Below, in pieces: positions 1-9,400 of a DNA stretch of 21,722 nucleotides. This DNA comes from Saccoglossus kowalevskii. Its lineage: Eukaryota; Hemichordata; Enteropneusta; Harrimaniidae. The stretch is from contig NW_003151253.1 of assembly GCF_000003605.2 (NCBI RefSeq), positions 880,436-902,157 of the forward strand, given 5' to 3'. A program made the translations under genes and the position numbers. Within the stretch, counting starts at the first letter, position 1; each line of letters opens with the position of its first letter. The notes under the pieces are model-generated. The model ran no database searches, was not told where the DNA came from, and was given only the letters and a program-made list of their open reading frames with translations.

Positions 1-429
1 CCCAGCATGCTTTGCACTTTGTAAAACATTTTGAAAATAGCTGCATTTCAGCAAATTTGACTGAATGCATGAATTATAAAAATTATAAAAATCATAATTT
101 AGCTAATGTCCTAATAATCTCATTGTAAGAATATACTCTCTTTTAAATTAGTGATATCATAAATCAGCAACCTTACAGGGTAGCTGAATTAGTAAAAAGT
201 ACAGCTAAATAGAAAGTAAAAAAATTGAATAAAGTATTTTAAAGTACTAGTATATTTTGTCTCAAATGACCATATTCTGATTTGTAAGCAAAGAGATGTT
301 GAGGGCGCTAGACTTATGAAAGGGATCAGTGCAGCTGTTATCAAAGCAGGAAACAACAAAAGAAAGGATTCATAATCTTATCTGTGATATAAACATCAGT
401 ACTAATTATTTAAATTTGGTTTATTTTAG
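1..429 (+). other. Intron of the LMLN-like gene, no exon seen
   Basis: AT-rich sequence upstream of the LMLN exon that begins at 430. I looked for the preceding conserved part of leishmanolysin (the cysteine-rich region and the zinc site HExxH) and did not find it, so the rest of the gene must lie left of the window. The stretch ends in a pyrimidine-rich tract and the acceptor TTTATTTTAG at 420-429. No repeat or RNA gene was recognised. Confidence 0.6.
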
Positions 430-652
430 CATTTTTGCGATGCTGACAGGGGATTGGTTTTACAGTTAGGCGATGAAGAATACCAATGTTTTTACAAAGA
501 CCAAATATTATTTATAAGAATTGAACATAATGATGCACTACATGAAGGCTCATTAGTGTGTCCATCTTGTCAAGAAGTCTGCGGTGATCAAATTGTATGT
601 CCAGTAGAGGAACTCAATCCACCACCAGATAATAGAACGTCAAAGGTATATG
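430..652 (+). CDS. LMLN: Leishmanolysin-like metalloprotease (invadolysin), penultimate coding exon, partial gene
   Basis: Invadolysins are M8-family zinc metalloproteases related to Leishmania gp63 and act at the cell surface or in the secretory pathway. This exon encodes only the C-terminal cysteine-rich part; the catalytic HExxH region lies outside the window. The frame reads HFCDADRGL at the start, then GDEEYQCFYKDQILFIRI, HEGSLVCPSCQEVCG and NPPPDNRTSK. As I recall human LMLN, the matching stretch is GLKVWVQDTSYLC, then a GQVL segment, then IHDGNLLCPSCWDFC, then a PPATNLTRA segment. Order, cysteines and spacing agree. The exon starts after the acceptor AG at 428-429, which also supplies the in-frame stop (TAG) that prevents upstream extension. 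It ends at the strong donor G|GTAAGT (653-658) in phase 1. An alternative donor, AAG|GTATAT, lies at 645/646. The call rests on recalled family sequence, not a search. Confidence 0.8.
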
Positions 653-1085
653 GTAAGTGGAGATTCTATTGGGTTAATATGGTTTGTTTTTTATTACCCA
701 TTTATGATTGTGCCCATCTTGTCAAGAATCTGTAGTGATCAAATCATATGTCAATGAGAGGAACTCAATCCACCACCAGATAATAGAACGTCAAAGGTAT
801 ATGGTAAGTGGAGATTCTATTGGGTTAATATGGTTTGTTTAAATTACCCATTTATAATTGTGCCCATCTTGTCAAGAATCTGTAGTGATCGAATCATATG
901 TCCACGAGAGAAATTCAATCCACCAGATAATAGAACTTCAAAAGTATGTGATAAGTGGAGATTCTATTGGGTTAATATGGTTTGTTATTTATTAATCAAT
1001 TTTGAGTGCACCCATTTTGTCAAAAAGTCTGTAGCGATCAAATAGTATGGGGGAATTCAATCCACCACCAGATAATAGAACATCT
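559..1085 (+). repeat. Tandem array of about 3.5 copies, unit about 150 bp, derived from the LMLN exon and its donor
   Basis: Copies begin at about 559, 711, 861 and 1009, so the spacing is about 152, 150 and 148 bp; the last copy is cut short near 1085. Each copy starts in the CPSCQEVCG coding segment, runs through the NPPPDNRTSK segment and the splice donor, and continues about 58 bp into the intron. The first copy is the functional exon. Copies 2 and 3 share a one-base loss in the CQEVCG region, so they are closer to each other and no longer read in the exon's frame from the start. Copy 2 keeps GTAAGT (donor after 803). In copy 3 the donor GT has become GA. Copy 4 lacks the donor segment. 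Confidence 0.9.
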
Positions 1086-1215
1086 TAAATTTATAATTTG
1101 AAATACTCCCTAATTCTACCCCATATGTCTCCAATGTCATCATCACAAAGGATTTGTTTCTAAGCTTTCTTTGGTTTTGTGTAGTCTCATTTTTATCTTT
1201 TCTGCTTTTTTTCAG

Positions 1216-1313
1216 TTATACCTTGTGTTGCTGGTGCCACAATGATATCGGATTCACTTTTCTCAAGCATTTTTCGAACAATATTATTAATATTCCTGAT
1301 GGTAATTCTCTAG
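1216..1313 (+). CDS. LMLN: Leishmanolysin-like metalloprotease, last coding exon with hydrophobic C-terminus
   Basis: The acceptor is a long pyrimidine tract ending TTTTTTTCAG at 1206-1215. The first two bases (TT) complete the phase-1 codon left by the donor at 652, giving valine. The frame then reads IPCVAGATMISDSLFSS, followed by a run rich in Ile, Leu, Phe, Met and Val, and a TAG stop at 1311-1313. A short polar segment with small residues (AGAT, SDS) followed by a terminal hydrophobic run is the layout of a GPI-anchor signal, and leishmanolysin relatives are commonly membrane-anchored this way. Human LMLN also ends in a hydrophobic stretch. Joining this exon to 430-652 rests on matching phase, the strong acceptor and this architecture; the sequence itself is not strongly conserved. 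Confidence 0.62.
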
Positions 1314-1423
1314 AGCATGGATTAAAATGTCATGAAATGGCCAATAACTGATATGCATCACCAATAGTGTCATGGCGTACCAAGCCACAAGAGGCTGGTA
1401 ATGAGTAACGAATCCGGCATTCT

Positions 1424-1479
1424 GATTGGTCCATCACTTTCTTGTTGCTTGTTATATTTCCCTTGGTTACCTGACGTCA
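1424..1479. promoter_or_regulatory. Inverted CCAAT box and palindromic CRE
   Basis: GATTGGTCC at 1424-1432 holds an inverted CCAAT core, and TGACGTCA at 1472-1479 is a perfect 8-bp cAMP-response element about 40 bp away. Further on, TTTCCGG (ETS-like) near 1711 precedes AATATGGCGAT near 1730. This mix is typical of TATA-less animal promoters. No exon that such a promoter would serve was recognised: the ATG near 1732 opens only a short frame. It could also be part of a repeat. Confidence 0.3.
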
Positions 1480-1532
1480 GCGCTTATGCTCGTGGCCATT
1501 CAGGGTTTCCTTTTACTTTAGAAAGTTGGGCG

Positions 1533-1538
1533 AATAAA
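1533..1538 (+). terminator. Candidate polyadenylation signal AATAAA for LMLN
   Basis: Canonical AATAAA about 220 nt after the LMLN stop codon, inside an A-rich stretch. It is the first canonical hexamer I found on the plus strand downstream of the stop. Such hexamers are common by chance in AT-rich DNA. Confidence 0.35.
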
Positions 1539-1814
1539 AAAACTCTCCCTTTTGTTATAAATGTGCACAGAAACATCGAGGAATGACATCAACATCTCAA
1601 ATAAGTCTAAGCAGGCAGAATGTATGAGCATGGCTTTATTGTAGTATTACAGTCACGTTTACGCAGATTGTAACTTGGAATGTTTTAAAATTACATCACT
1701 CTGTCACGTTCTTTCCGGCCCAGTGGAACAATATGGCGATTACTAGTTACCTGCGTCCTACTTGTCATTCGCAAAGGACGCCGGGAACCAGCAAACACCA
1801 ATAGATAGACAGAG

Positions 1815-2080
1815 TTATGACAGAGGTCACCACTAGATGGCAGTAATTATGTTAGAGGTCATCACCAGATGGCAGTAATTATGACATGATGGAGGCAGCC
1901 ATTTTATGGCAATAATTGTGATGGAGGTCACCACTAGATGGCAGTAATTATGTTAGAGGTCATCACTAGATGGCAGTAACTATGACATGATGGAGGCAGC
2001 CATTATATGTCAACAATTGTGATGCAGGTCACCACTATATGGCAGTAATTATGTTAGAGGTCACCACTAGGGGACTGTAA
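1815..2080. repeat. Higher-order tandem array with CTCF-like motifs, 101-bp period
   Basis: Six related 14-mers begin at 1830, 1862, 1931, 1963, 2032 and 2064. Spacing alternates 32, 69, 32, 69, 32 bases, so the higher-order unit is 101 bp with two motifs each. The best copies, CCACTAGATGGCAG at 1830-1843 and 1931-1944, fit the published CTCF core CCASYAGRKGGCRS at every position. The others differ at one to a few positions. Most motifs follow AGAGGTCA or GAGGTCA, so nuclear-receptor-like half-sites recur at the same spacing. Confidence 0.9.
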
Positions 2081-2688
2081 CAGCTATTTTCATGAAACTT
2101 TGAATGATATTGTTTACATAAATGATACACTAGGGATAGTTACTACTAAACTTGTAGGTAAATGTATATCAATTGTTTTGAAGTTATTGGTAAAATCCAA
2201 ACAAAAATCACAACAATGTAGAAAAGCAAAAATTACTGTTGCCAAATTATATACATATAGCATGTGGTTTTGTGCAGTCTTTTTACCATCTGCTTTAGAA
2301 TCAAATGTGAAGACCAAGCCAAGAGTTATTTTCATACAGTGTGTTCCCATTCTAACATGTTAGAAGATCGACAACTCTATCTTTGGTTACAATTTTTGCA
2401 CCAAAACCACAAGATCTAAAGATGTTGATAGAAATTGTAGAAGTGGCCTGACAGATAGTTCAAAACTGACATGTTACACACATTGAACAATAAAACTAAG
2501 CCAAGTATTAAAATTATTTTGAATCCGATCAAGAGCAATAAACCTGGTCATTGAAAATGTGTGTACTTTCGAAGATGTCCCAAGTTTTGCGACCAACCCA
2601 TACATTGTGTTATTACCAAGCATTGGGGGATGACCAGAAAAATGTTATCATGCGTTGCTGTTGAATCATTAACTGATGAAAACCAGGG

Positions 2689-3015
2689 ATCCTCGGGGGC
2701 GGACATCCAGACGTTTTCAACGCTTGGCAACCCTTGCGGTGAAAACAAAGGCCAAAAACTCACAGAAAACGGTACTTTGGGATGGTTGTTGAGACTCCTC
2801 TGAACAGTGTAACAAGATTAGCCTTGTGTGTGTAACATATTTAAATTTGGTTGTTTGGGATTACTTCAAAGTTGAGTTTGTGTTGTTTTCTCGAATTTTC
2901 ACCAGCCCGACCGACGTTCGTCAGCAGCGCGCACAGAGCCCATAGAAATACATGTACAGTGGTGTGCGTCTTAGCAACGTGGAACGTCTTGTGACGTAGC
3001 TCCGCCCCCGAGGAT
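2689..3015. mobile_element. MITE family A, copy 1, about 327 bp with 15-bp perfect terminal inverted repeats
   Basis: ATCCTCGGGGGCGGA at 2689-2703 is exactly mirrored by TCCGCCCCCGAGGAT at 3001-3015. No coding potential is visible inside. A related copy in the same orientation lies at 10270-10567, sharing the GGAC-CAGAC-TTTTC-TGGCAACC start, the AGTTGAGTTTGT segment, the block GCACAGAGCCCATAGAAA and a GTACAGTGGTG segment. A GC-rich perfect terminal repeat in AT-rich surroundings and two dispersed copies point to a non-autonomous DNA transposon. I could not assign a superfamily, and no clear target-site duplication was seen. Confidence 0.8.
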
Positions 3016-3083
3016 AGACACTGGCTTTTATGGATGTGGTTGAACAGCTACACTAGTTTTGTAGACTCCTCCTTTGTACAAAC

Positions 3084-3295
3084 TACTGTAAAAGGATTAA
3101 TTATTTACTGGGTTTTAATTTTGCTTATTTCGCTGACTGGAAAATATGCTAAATTAAAACCCAGTTAATATGTAAAATTTAGCATAGAACACATTATGTA
3201 AATGATAAAACCATGAATTTAAAACCCACTGAATATGCCTGAAATGGTAAATCAGTGAAATTTAAACCCAGTGAAAAATTGGTTATTTTACAGTA
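3084..3295. mobile_element. TACTGT-type MITE, 212 bp
   Basis: It begins TACTGTAAAAGGATTAATTA and ends TTATTTTACAGTA. Read inward, the two ends match imperfectly over about 38 bp, including the block ACTGGGTTT-AATTT. TA at each edge fits a TA target duplication, as for Tc1/mariner-like or similar elements. There is no coding capacity. Length and termini match the intronic elements at 12914-13130 and 16823-17035, although the interior has diverged. Confidence 0.78.
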
Positions 3296-3631
3296 TGAGA
3301 AATCATCATTTTGACCATTCTGTATGGACTGCAGAACCTACGTTGTTTTGATTTTACTAATAACTTTATAACATGTCCGAGCAAGTTTAGTAAAGTTTTG
3401 TGAAGCTGACGTATGATCTGAAATTATTTGTAATCAATGTGTTTATCACGAGTATCACTGTAAGTTTGAAAATCAACATCGAATTTTTATCAATGAAAAT
3501 TAACTCTCATTGTGAAAGGATTCAAAAAGTGAGGTGATCTTGCATCATCTTTTTTTTTTTTTTATTGTCCTTGTATATTGACATTTATGGAATTGTTACT
3601 CACTATCATGTAGTACTCATTCTCAATATCC

Positions 3632-3645
3632 CCACTAGAGGGCAG
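3632..3645 (+). promoter_or_regulatory. Single CTCF-like motif
   Basis: CCACTAGAGGGCAG fits the CTCF core consensus CCASYAGRKGGCRS at all 14 positions. It lies in the gap between the convergent LMLN and GTPBP4 genes, about 1.6 kb from the array at 1815-2080. Binding is inferred from motif identity only. Confidence 0.4.
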
Positions 3646-4699
3646 CAATATTGATCACAGTCCCTGAGATCTTAAGATTTTCTTTTTTTATATTTATTGT
3701 GGATTGTTATGATATAGATAATGTGTGTGTTTGTATAAATCAGGTATTTTTAAAAAAATTTTATCTTTTCAAAATACATTTAAGATAAAATTTCTAGAAC
3801 GGTTAATTTAAAGTCTACACTAACAGTTTGTTACTCCTAGATGAAAAACTCCACAAATACATGGGAATGCAATTTACAGCTTCTCTATACTACTTTCCGT
3901 TCTATAAATATTCAACTATATTACTATACATTGACCTCCATTTTGAATTTTCCTGCAAGGAATTGTGAATCCATAACTGATGCAATTTAGTTCAAAAAGT
4001 TCAGTGTGAATATTACTTGTACATATAATTATTATGAAGAATATTATTTTGGTTGTTAAAAATAGAATGAGTTTTTATATATTATCTTTTTGTAGTCCAC
4101 CGGTTATAAATAACTCATCAATAAATTGTACAAAGAATTATAAAAATGAATATTTTCAGTGTTGTTGCCATGACAACTATACATGTATGTTCGGTTGGCA
4201 CTGTTATGCGCCCAAGTTCTAAACTTTTCAACCAATTTGAAGGGTGGAATCATTTCCCTAATTTTTCAAAACAGATTCTATGTCTATCTATAATCCTTTG
4301 TTGGAGAATCAAGATGGACTACATACATATTGATGAAAAGTGAAAAGTGCATTTTCCTGTATTTATAGAGCTCTTTCTTCTGTAATATTTTGTAAAGACA
4401 AAATAAAGAATCAAACCCTGTTACCATTGCCAAGGGTTGTCACCACCCACAAAATAGTCCTGTGTATATTAATTTGGTTTGCATATCATTAACCCTTTCA
4501 TCACACTGTTGGCACTGTGGTGACAATCTGTCATTGTCAACGTTTGTCACCTTCCACCAAATTATTCATGTTTGCAATTTGCTTGTTCGATATTTATCCA
4601 TCTTTTCATTGATTAATACATGTATTAATTTTGACTATTTGGCAAAACCTCTAAACAAAATTCAAAATTTAGTGCCAATTGCAGAACAATGTTTGCGCT

Positions 4700-5580
4700 A
4701 ACAGTTACGAGAGTTGATCAGTAAGTTCACAGCCTTCTTCATAAAACGTTACAGAAGGAAGATTTTTCTTACACTATTTTTCAATACACTATGCACTTTG
4801 TCCATCAATGTTCCAGTTTTCCTATTCCCAGCTGGAAGAAGGTTTCATCTTGATCCTTTAGATAGGCCTCAACAGCTTGGATGACATCAGTCTCAAAATG
4901 GTGACCACGCAAGTGGGACTTTAGTTTAGGAAACAGGTAGAAGTCCAACGGCGAGTAGAAAGGGTGAGGTAAGAGTTCAAAGCTACATTGGGTTCCTGTT
5001 GCCAATGCCACCTGTGCTGTGTGGACAGGAGCATTGTCCTGGAGCAACATCACACCAGCTCGAAACTTTCCTCTCCTTTTCTCTTTGATTGCTGCTCTTA
5101 ACTGTCAGTTCTGAAGCATAGTACTCTCCATTGATTGTTTGACCATTTTGCAAGTAGTCAATCATGATGACTCCCATGCTGTTCCAGAACACTGAGACCA
5201 TCATTTTGCCGACTGATGCCACTCGCTTGAACTTCTTGGGCGGCTGTGAACCCTTGTGCTCTTTTGATTCTGGATCAAAGTGGTGAACTCATGTCTCATC
5301 TTGGGTCACAAATCTCTTGAGGAAGTTGCCAGGATTTGACTGGAAACGGGCCAAAAGCCTCCTTGAAACTTCCAACCTGTTCAACTTCTGATGTGAAGTC
5401 ATCATTCGGGGCATCCACCTTGCAGACAGCTTGCTTATCTCCAAGTTGTTTGACAAACATTTTGAACCGCGCCATAACTGATGCCTAAGGAATTCCTGGT
5501 ATGTCGGATAGTGACACCTTTGTCATTTATTACTATGCGATGGATGGCCTCAACCTGATTGTCCGTGGTGGCAGATTTTG
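4700..5580 (-). mobile_element. Mariner-family DNA transposon, decayed, N-terminus missing
   Basis: Read on the minus strand from about 5575, the translation gives KSATTDNQ, VEAIHRIVINDKGVTIR and SLGISYGAV. This is the second helix-turn-helix of a mariner transposase. Later come VHHFDPESKEHKGSQPP, KMMVSVFWN, LLQDNAPVHTAQVA, PHPFYSP, FPKLKSHLRG and a C-terminal YLKDQDETFFQLGIGKLEH. The first helix-turn-helix (roughly the first 60 residues) is missing, so the copy is 5'-truncated. At the first catalytic motif DETW, the Trp codon is a stop (TGA). Several other stops and frame changes are present. At the third catalytic site, the usual SPDLAPSDY reads SPLDF, a net loss of four codons, so the D34D spacing is broken. 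It cannot encode a working transposase. The outer boundaries are approximate because matching terminal repeats were not found. Confidence 0.85.
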
Positions 5581-6333
5581 AAAACACTATCGCAAAGCAG
5601 TTGGAAATAATAAATGTAACAGCAGAATGAGTCCTAGTAATAAAGTACAGTGACTTCTAAAGAATGAATGTTTTTGAGAACTTCATATACAGGGCCCGGT
5701 TTCAGTTATAAATTAACGTTAGCTTCATGTTCATGTCCTACCATGACAACAGCCAAAAACATCTTGCTTGTTTTTTTGAGCGGAGCGGATCGCCAACCGG
5801 CTTGTAGAGAATTGTCAGTTATTTCCCAATTATACTAAGGAATGTTCAATCAGCCTTCACAGCTGCTAATAAATTAGGATGAAATATTTGGATTTGATTA
5901 CATACATTTGTACTTTACTTTTAATATCATTTAGTGCTGAAACCTATGATGTTCTATTGAAAAGCTAAAAGACGGTACAATTTGTGACAATGCTAATTTA
6001 TTGCAACCAGAATATTATGACAGAAGTAAAATAATAATCAAATAAAATAATATAACCAATAATTTATCTTGGATTACCCAAGATAGAATTTATCCCCAGC
6101 TGATCAACATACCATATATAGAAGTACATAAATATATATATGGGGAAAGGCACAACCATATATGGAAATACACAACCATATACGGAAGGACAGCTATATC
6201 CAACCAAGGAAAGCCATGACATTAATGTGCATATCAGTAAAATAAAATAGCATGAAATTGAAATATATAGACTTCAAAATCAAATATTGTCTCTGTATAA
6301 TACTTTAGCAATTGAGGATTTGTGGGCTGATTG
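5581..6333. other. Intergenic and 3' UTR of GTPBP4
   Basis: No gene is visible. About 6120-6200 holds a short imperfect tandem repeat built on ACAACCATATA-GGAA. The 3' UTR of GTPBP4 occupies the right part, from 6333 down to roughly 5980. Confidence 0.5.
5997..6002 (-). terminator. Candidate polyadenylation signal for GTPBP4
   Basis: TTTATT on the plus strand reads AATAAA on the minus strand, about 330 nt beyond the GTPBP4 stop codon. It is the nearest canonical minus-strand hexamer I found downstream of the stop. Confidence 0.35.
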
Positions 6334-6486
6334 TTAGCGCCTGTCAGTTTTACCACCCTTTCGCTTGCCAGCAAACAAATGTTTAGGCATCTTTGTTGTA
6401 ATAACTCTGTCGGCTTCTCCGGCTTTACCAAATCTGTTGCGATTCCTCTGTGATAGTTTCCCCATTTTCTTAGTTTTGTTGAACAT
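6334..6486 (-). CDS. GTPBP4: GTPBP4 exon 14, last coding exon (residues 579-628 and stop)
   Basis: Encodes [20 protein letters not shown], then [20 protein letters not shown] and [10 protein letters not shown] before TAA. The human end [20 protein letters not shown] followed by KRKAGKKDRR is plainly the same. The basic tail is a likely nucleolar targeting signal. Acceptor ATTTTCTAG. Confidence 0.97.
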   Translation of the reverse strand: MFNKTKKMGKLSQRNRNRFGKAGEADRVITTKMPKHLFAGKRKGGKTDRR

Positions 6487-9400
6487 CTAGAAAATAAGAG
6501 AAATTGATTTATACTCATGGACCTGTCTGACCAGGTGGGGAGATTTTATTTGGTTTTCTAACTCATGTAGAAATATACAATACTTGAAACTGATTGAAGG
6601 CAGTATATGGAAAGCTAAATATATTTATGTGCAAACTTTCTACTGAATCAGGCGATACATTTAGAATGCTAATATTTCTGGGAAAGCTATGAAAGTTTAG
6701 AAAAGCTACGAAATTTTAGAAGACCTATAATTGATTAGGTCACTGTGAATGTTTGAACAGCTCAGAAAAGGAAAAGAAAACTATGAAAGTTGGGAAAGAT
6801 CTATAAATGCTTGGAAAGTTACAAAAGAACTAATAATGCTAGAAAATCAAAGAACATTATGAAAGGTGTGTGATATCTACCGGTATAGACAATTTTTTAG
6901 AAGGAAGAAAAGCTATGAAAACTGTGCTAGAATAATTGTTCCAGTAGTCATTACTAAGACCCTGGTTCTCAAAATGATGGTTTTCACCCTGTTGGAATCC
7001 TTAAATAGATTGCATCCATTTGGAAAATGGAATAACCCAGTCACCATGGCTGACAGAACACTTACCGTCTCATCACGTACTCCTGACAGATCACGTGGTG
7101 TTCGAGAACTGCTACGGGCCCTACCAAGAGAGTCTGTACGTTGGCGCTTCTTGGCAACTGGAGTTTTACTTCGTGATCTACTGCGAGTGAAATGACCCTA
7201 AAAAGACACACGACTAAGAGTCAGACTTTACAAATAGTTTTCATGAAATTGATCAAAATTAGAACTTAAGTCGAAAACATTATATGAATGACAAAGACCA
7301 AATGAAAATTGGGACCATCAAACACTTGAAAAACAATGACTGTGATTTCTCTATAGTTTTAAACCCCTACGGTACTTCGGTGGCCATTTTGAATATAAAA
7401 TTAGTGTAAATGGAGCCCATAATTCCAAAACTTCAAAATACTAATTATGATCGCAATGACAGGAAAAAAAATTCATATTCCTGGATATCACTTCCATCTG
7501 ATGAAAAAATTGTTATTGATGAATTTGACAGAATTTCCAAAAAATATAATATAATTTTAGCAATAAAACAAATAATTATTAATATATTGAGAGTATGATG
7601 CCGCGAACAGTTTTCCATTCTCTACGTCCACAAATACCATGATTACATAGAGTTAGGGGAACAGTGGAGAAAATAATGAGTGGGAGAATAGAACACAATT
7701 TGAGGGGCAACAACAAGTTTTGTGGCTGTAGCTCTCAACAAGACTATTTGTGAATGTGATCCAGTGACCAATAAGTTATTATTCAGTGTCTTGTATGTCT
7801 TCTAAATTCTTTGAAGAAACTATTTGTATACGTGATATTTTGTTGACTTTCTAAATTGAGTGTAAATATGCATAACCATAGCAATCAGTGTGACACATCA
7901 CATGACTTACCCCAGGATTAGGTTCAACACCAAGTTCTCCCATTTCTCGTTCAAAGCGACTTCGTTTACCCTGAAAATAAAAAATAAATATTTATTTAAC
8001 AGTTATATATAAAATTAAAATTGGAATTTCAATAATTATTAAATTTTGTTGAATTGGTCAATTTTAAGATTTCAGACAAAATGACCATCAATATGACAAA
8101 TTTGATTAAGTCACATAAAATAACACAACCCATGGTTTTACCTATAAGCATAGTATTTATGTGCAAACTTTCAAACAAATTAGGCAATATATTAGTGAAA
8201 AACAAAATAGATATGAATAAAAACAAAATGGCTGTCAATTGGCCATTTTTGTATGAAACTCAGGAAAACATGATGTGCACCTTTAACTCAATATGTATGA
8301 TCCTCATACAAAGTTTGAATGAAATCACCCTGTTCATTTCTGAGAAATGGTTCTGGAAATGCTTGAGTATCAGAATTTAGCAAATTTAAAGACCAAAATG
8401 ACCGCCAGTCAACCAAATTGTTGTTTTTTTGTCACAAGAATTTATTTGTAGTTCCCAAGCAAGTACAAAGCAACAAACTTCTGCTTCCTTTTGACTCTAT
8501 CATAAATCAACTTCAGATCGATGCAGCTAACAAACATTTGACATGAATTTTGATTTGAAAGTTAGATGAAAAAACTTATCTAATATATGAACCTTAATTC
8601 AGAGCAATTGTTGAATTTAAAATGGCCACAGATTATGGATAAATCAGTCATTGTTCCCATGGAAAAAAGTTAACCCTTAACTTTTTATTTTGCTTTTTGT
8701 CATTTGATGAAATTTCACACCTCAGCGGAATATTAGGAATTTAGATTATTTTCAATTCTTCGCATCTTTACCAGAATGCATCCATTCTCCAACATTCTTT
8801 GTAAAACTATAATAATTATTTACCTTGATAGCAGTTCTGGGTAAAACAGGTTTCTCCACTTTTCTTTTCTCCTTTGATTCCATCATAACTATCTTCCTTT
8901 TGTTACGGATTCTGTAAAAAAGCAAATACAAGTATGAAACTATCTCCATGACAACAATATAATTTGCCTACTTTACCCTCTATATATAGCGATTAGATGG
9001 TTCAAAACGTTGACTGCCATTTCTCTACAAAATTTTTAAATGTTGATGAAACTTCACAAACTTTTTTTTTAATTTTTGAATAAATTGACATCGTTTTTCA
9101 TTGGTTATAGGTCTGGATCAAAATTTTTGAAATATATATAGAAAAATTTAGATCAATTTCTTTAAATATGTAATTTGTAGAACTAAATCAGTGGAAATGT
9201 CCACCGTTTTAAACTTACTTTGATGCAATTTTTCTGATTTCTCTCATTTCTTCATCATCTGATGACTGTAAATATTAATAAATATTATTATACATATGTC
9301 ACCGTAAGGCCATAAGTTACAGCATGCCGTAATTTTGCAGTATTTTACGGGGTATTTTCATCCTACCATATTAGGAAATGCGAATTCCAAATATGGAATG

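Larger units (their letters stand above)
1314..2820. other. Intergenic region after LMLN: likely 3' UTR, promoter-like stretch, tandem array, MITE start
   Basis: After the LMLN stop the first useful polyadenylation signal is AATAAA at 1533-1538. Next come a promoter-like stretch (about 1420-1760) and a tandem array (1815-2080), listed separately. From 2081 to 2688 I see only AT-rich DNA; open frames near 2100-2363 and 2561-2803 have no recognisable protein character. A MITE begins at 2689. Confidence 0.5.
3016..4700. other. Intergenic region: one TACTGT MITE and a lone CTCF-like site, otherwise unremarkable
   Basis: Apart from the element at 3084-3295 and the motif at 3632-3645, I see AT-rich sequence with a T-tract near 3550. 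From about 4485 there is a stretch starting AACCCTTTCATCAC that may belong to a dispersed repeat seen in several GTPBP4 introns. The small open frames at 4034-4343 and 4462-4701 show no protein-like character. Confidence 0.5.

Noticed and set aside
830-1045. 71-codon frame similar to the LMLN exon
   Set aside because: It is a degenerate tandem copy in the intron with a lost donor, not a separate gene.
1815-2080. CRISPR-like regular array
   Set aside because: Eukaryotic context, repeats diverge and spacers are themselves repeated; it is a higher-order tandem repeat.
2561-2803. Open frames on both strands
   Set aside because: They run into the MITE at 2689 and look like chance.
6866-7195. 109-codon plus-strand open frame
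   Set aside because: Antisense shadow of GTPBP4 exon 13; no family features.
8054-8380. 108-codon plus-strand open frame
   Set aside because: AT-driven composition in intron 11, no domain, no promoter or splice context.
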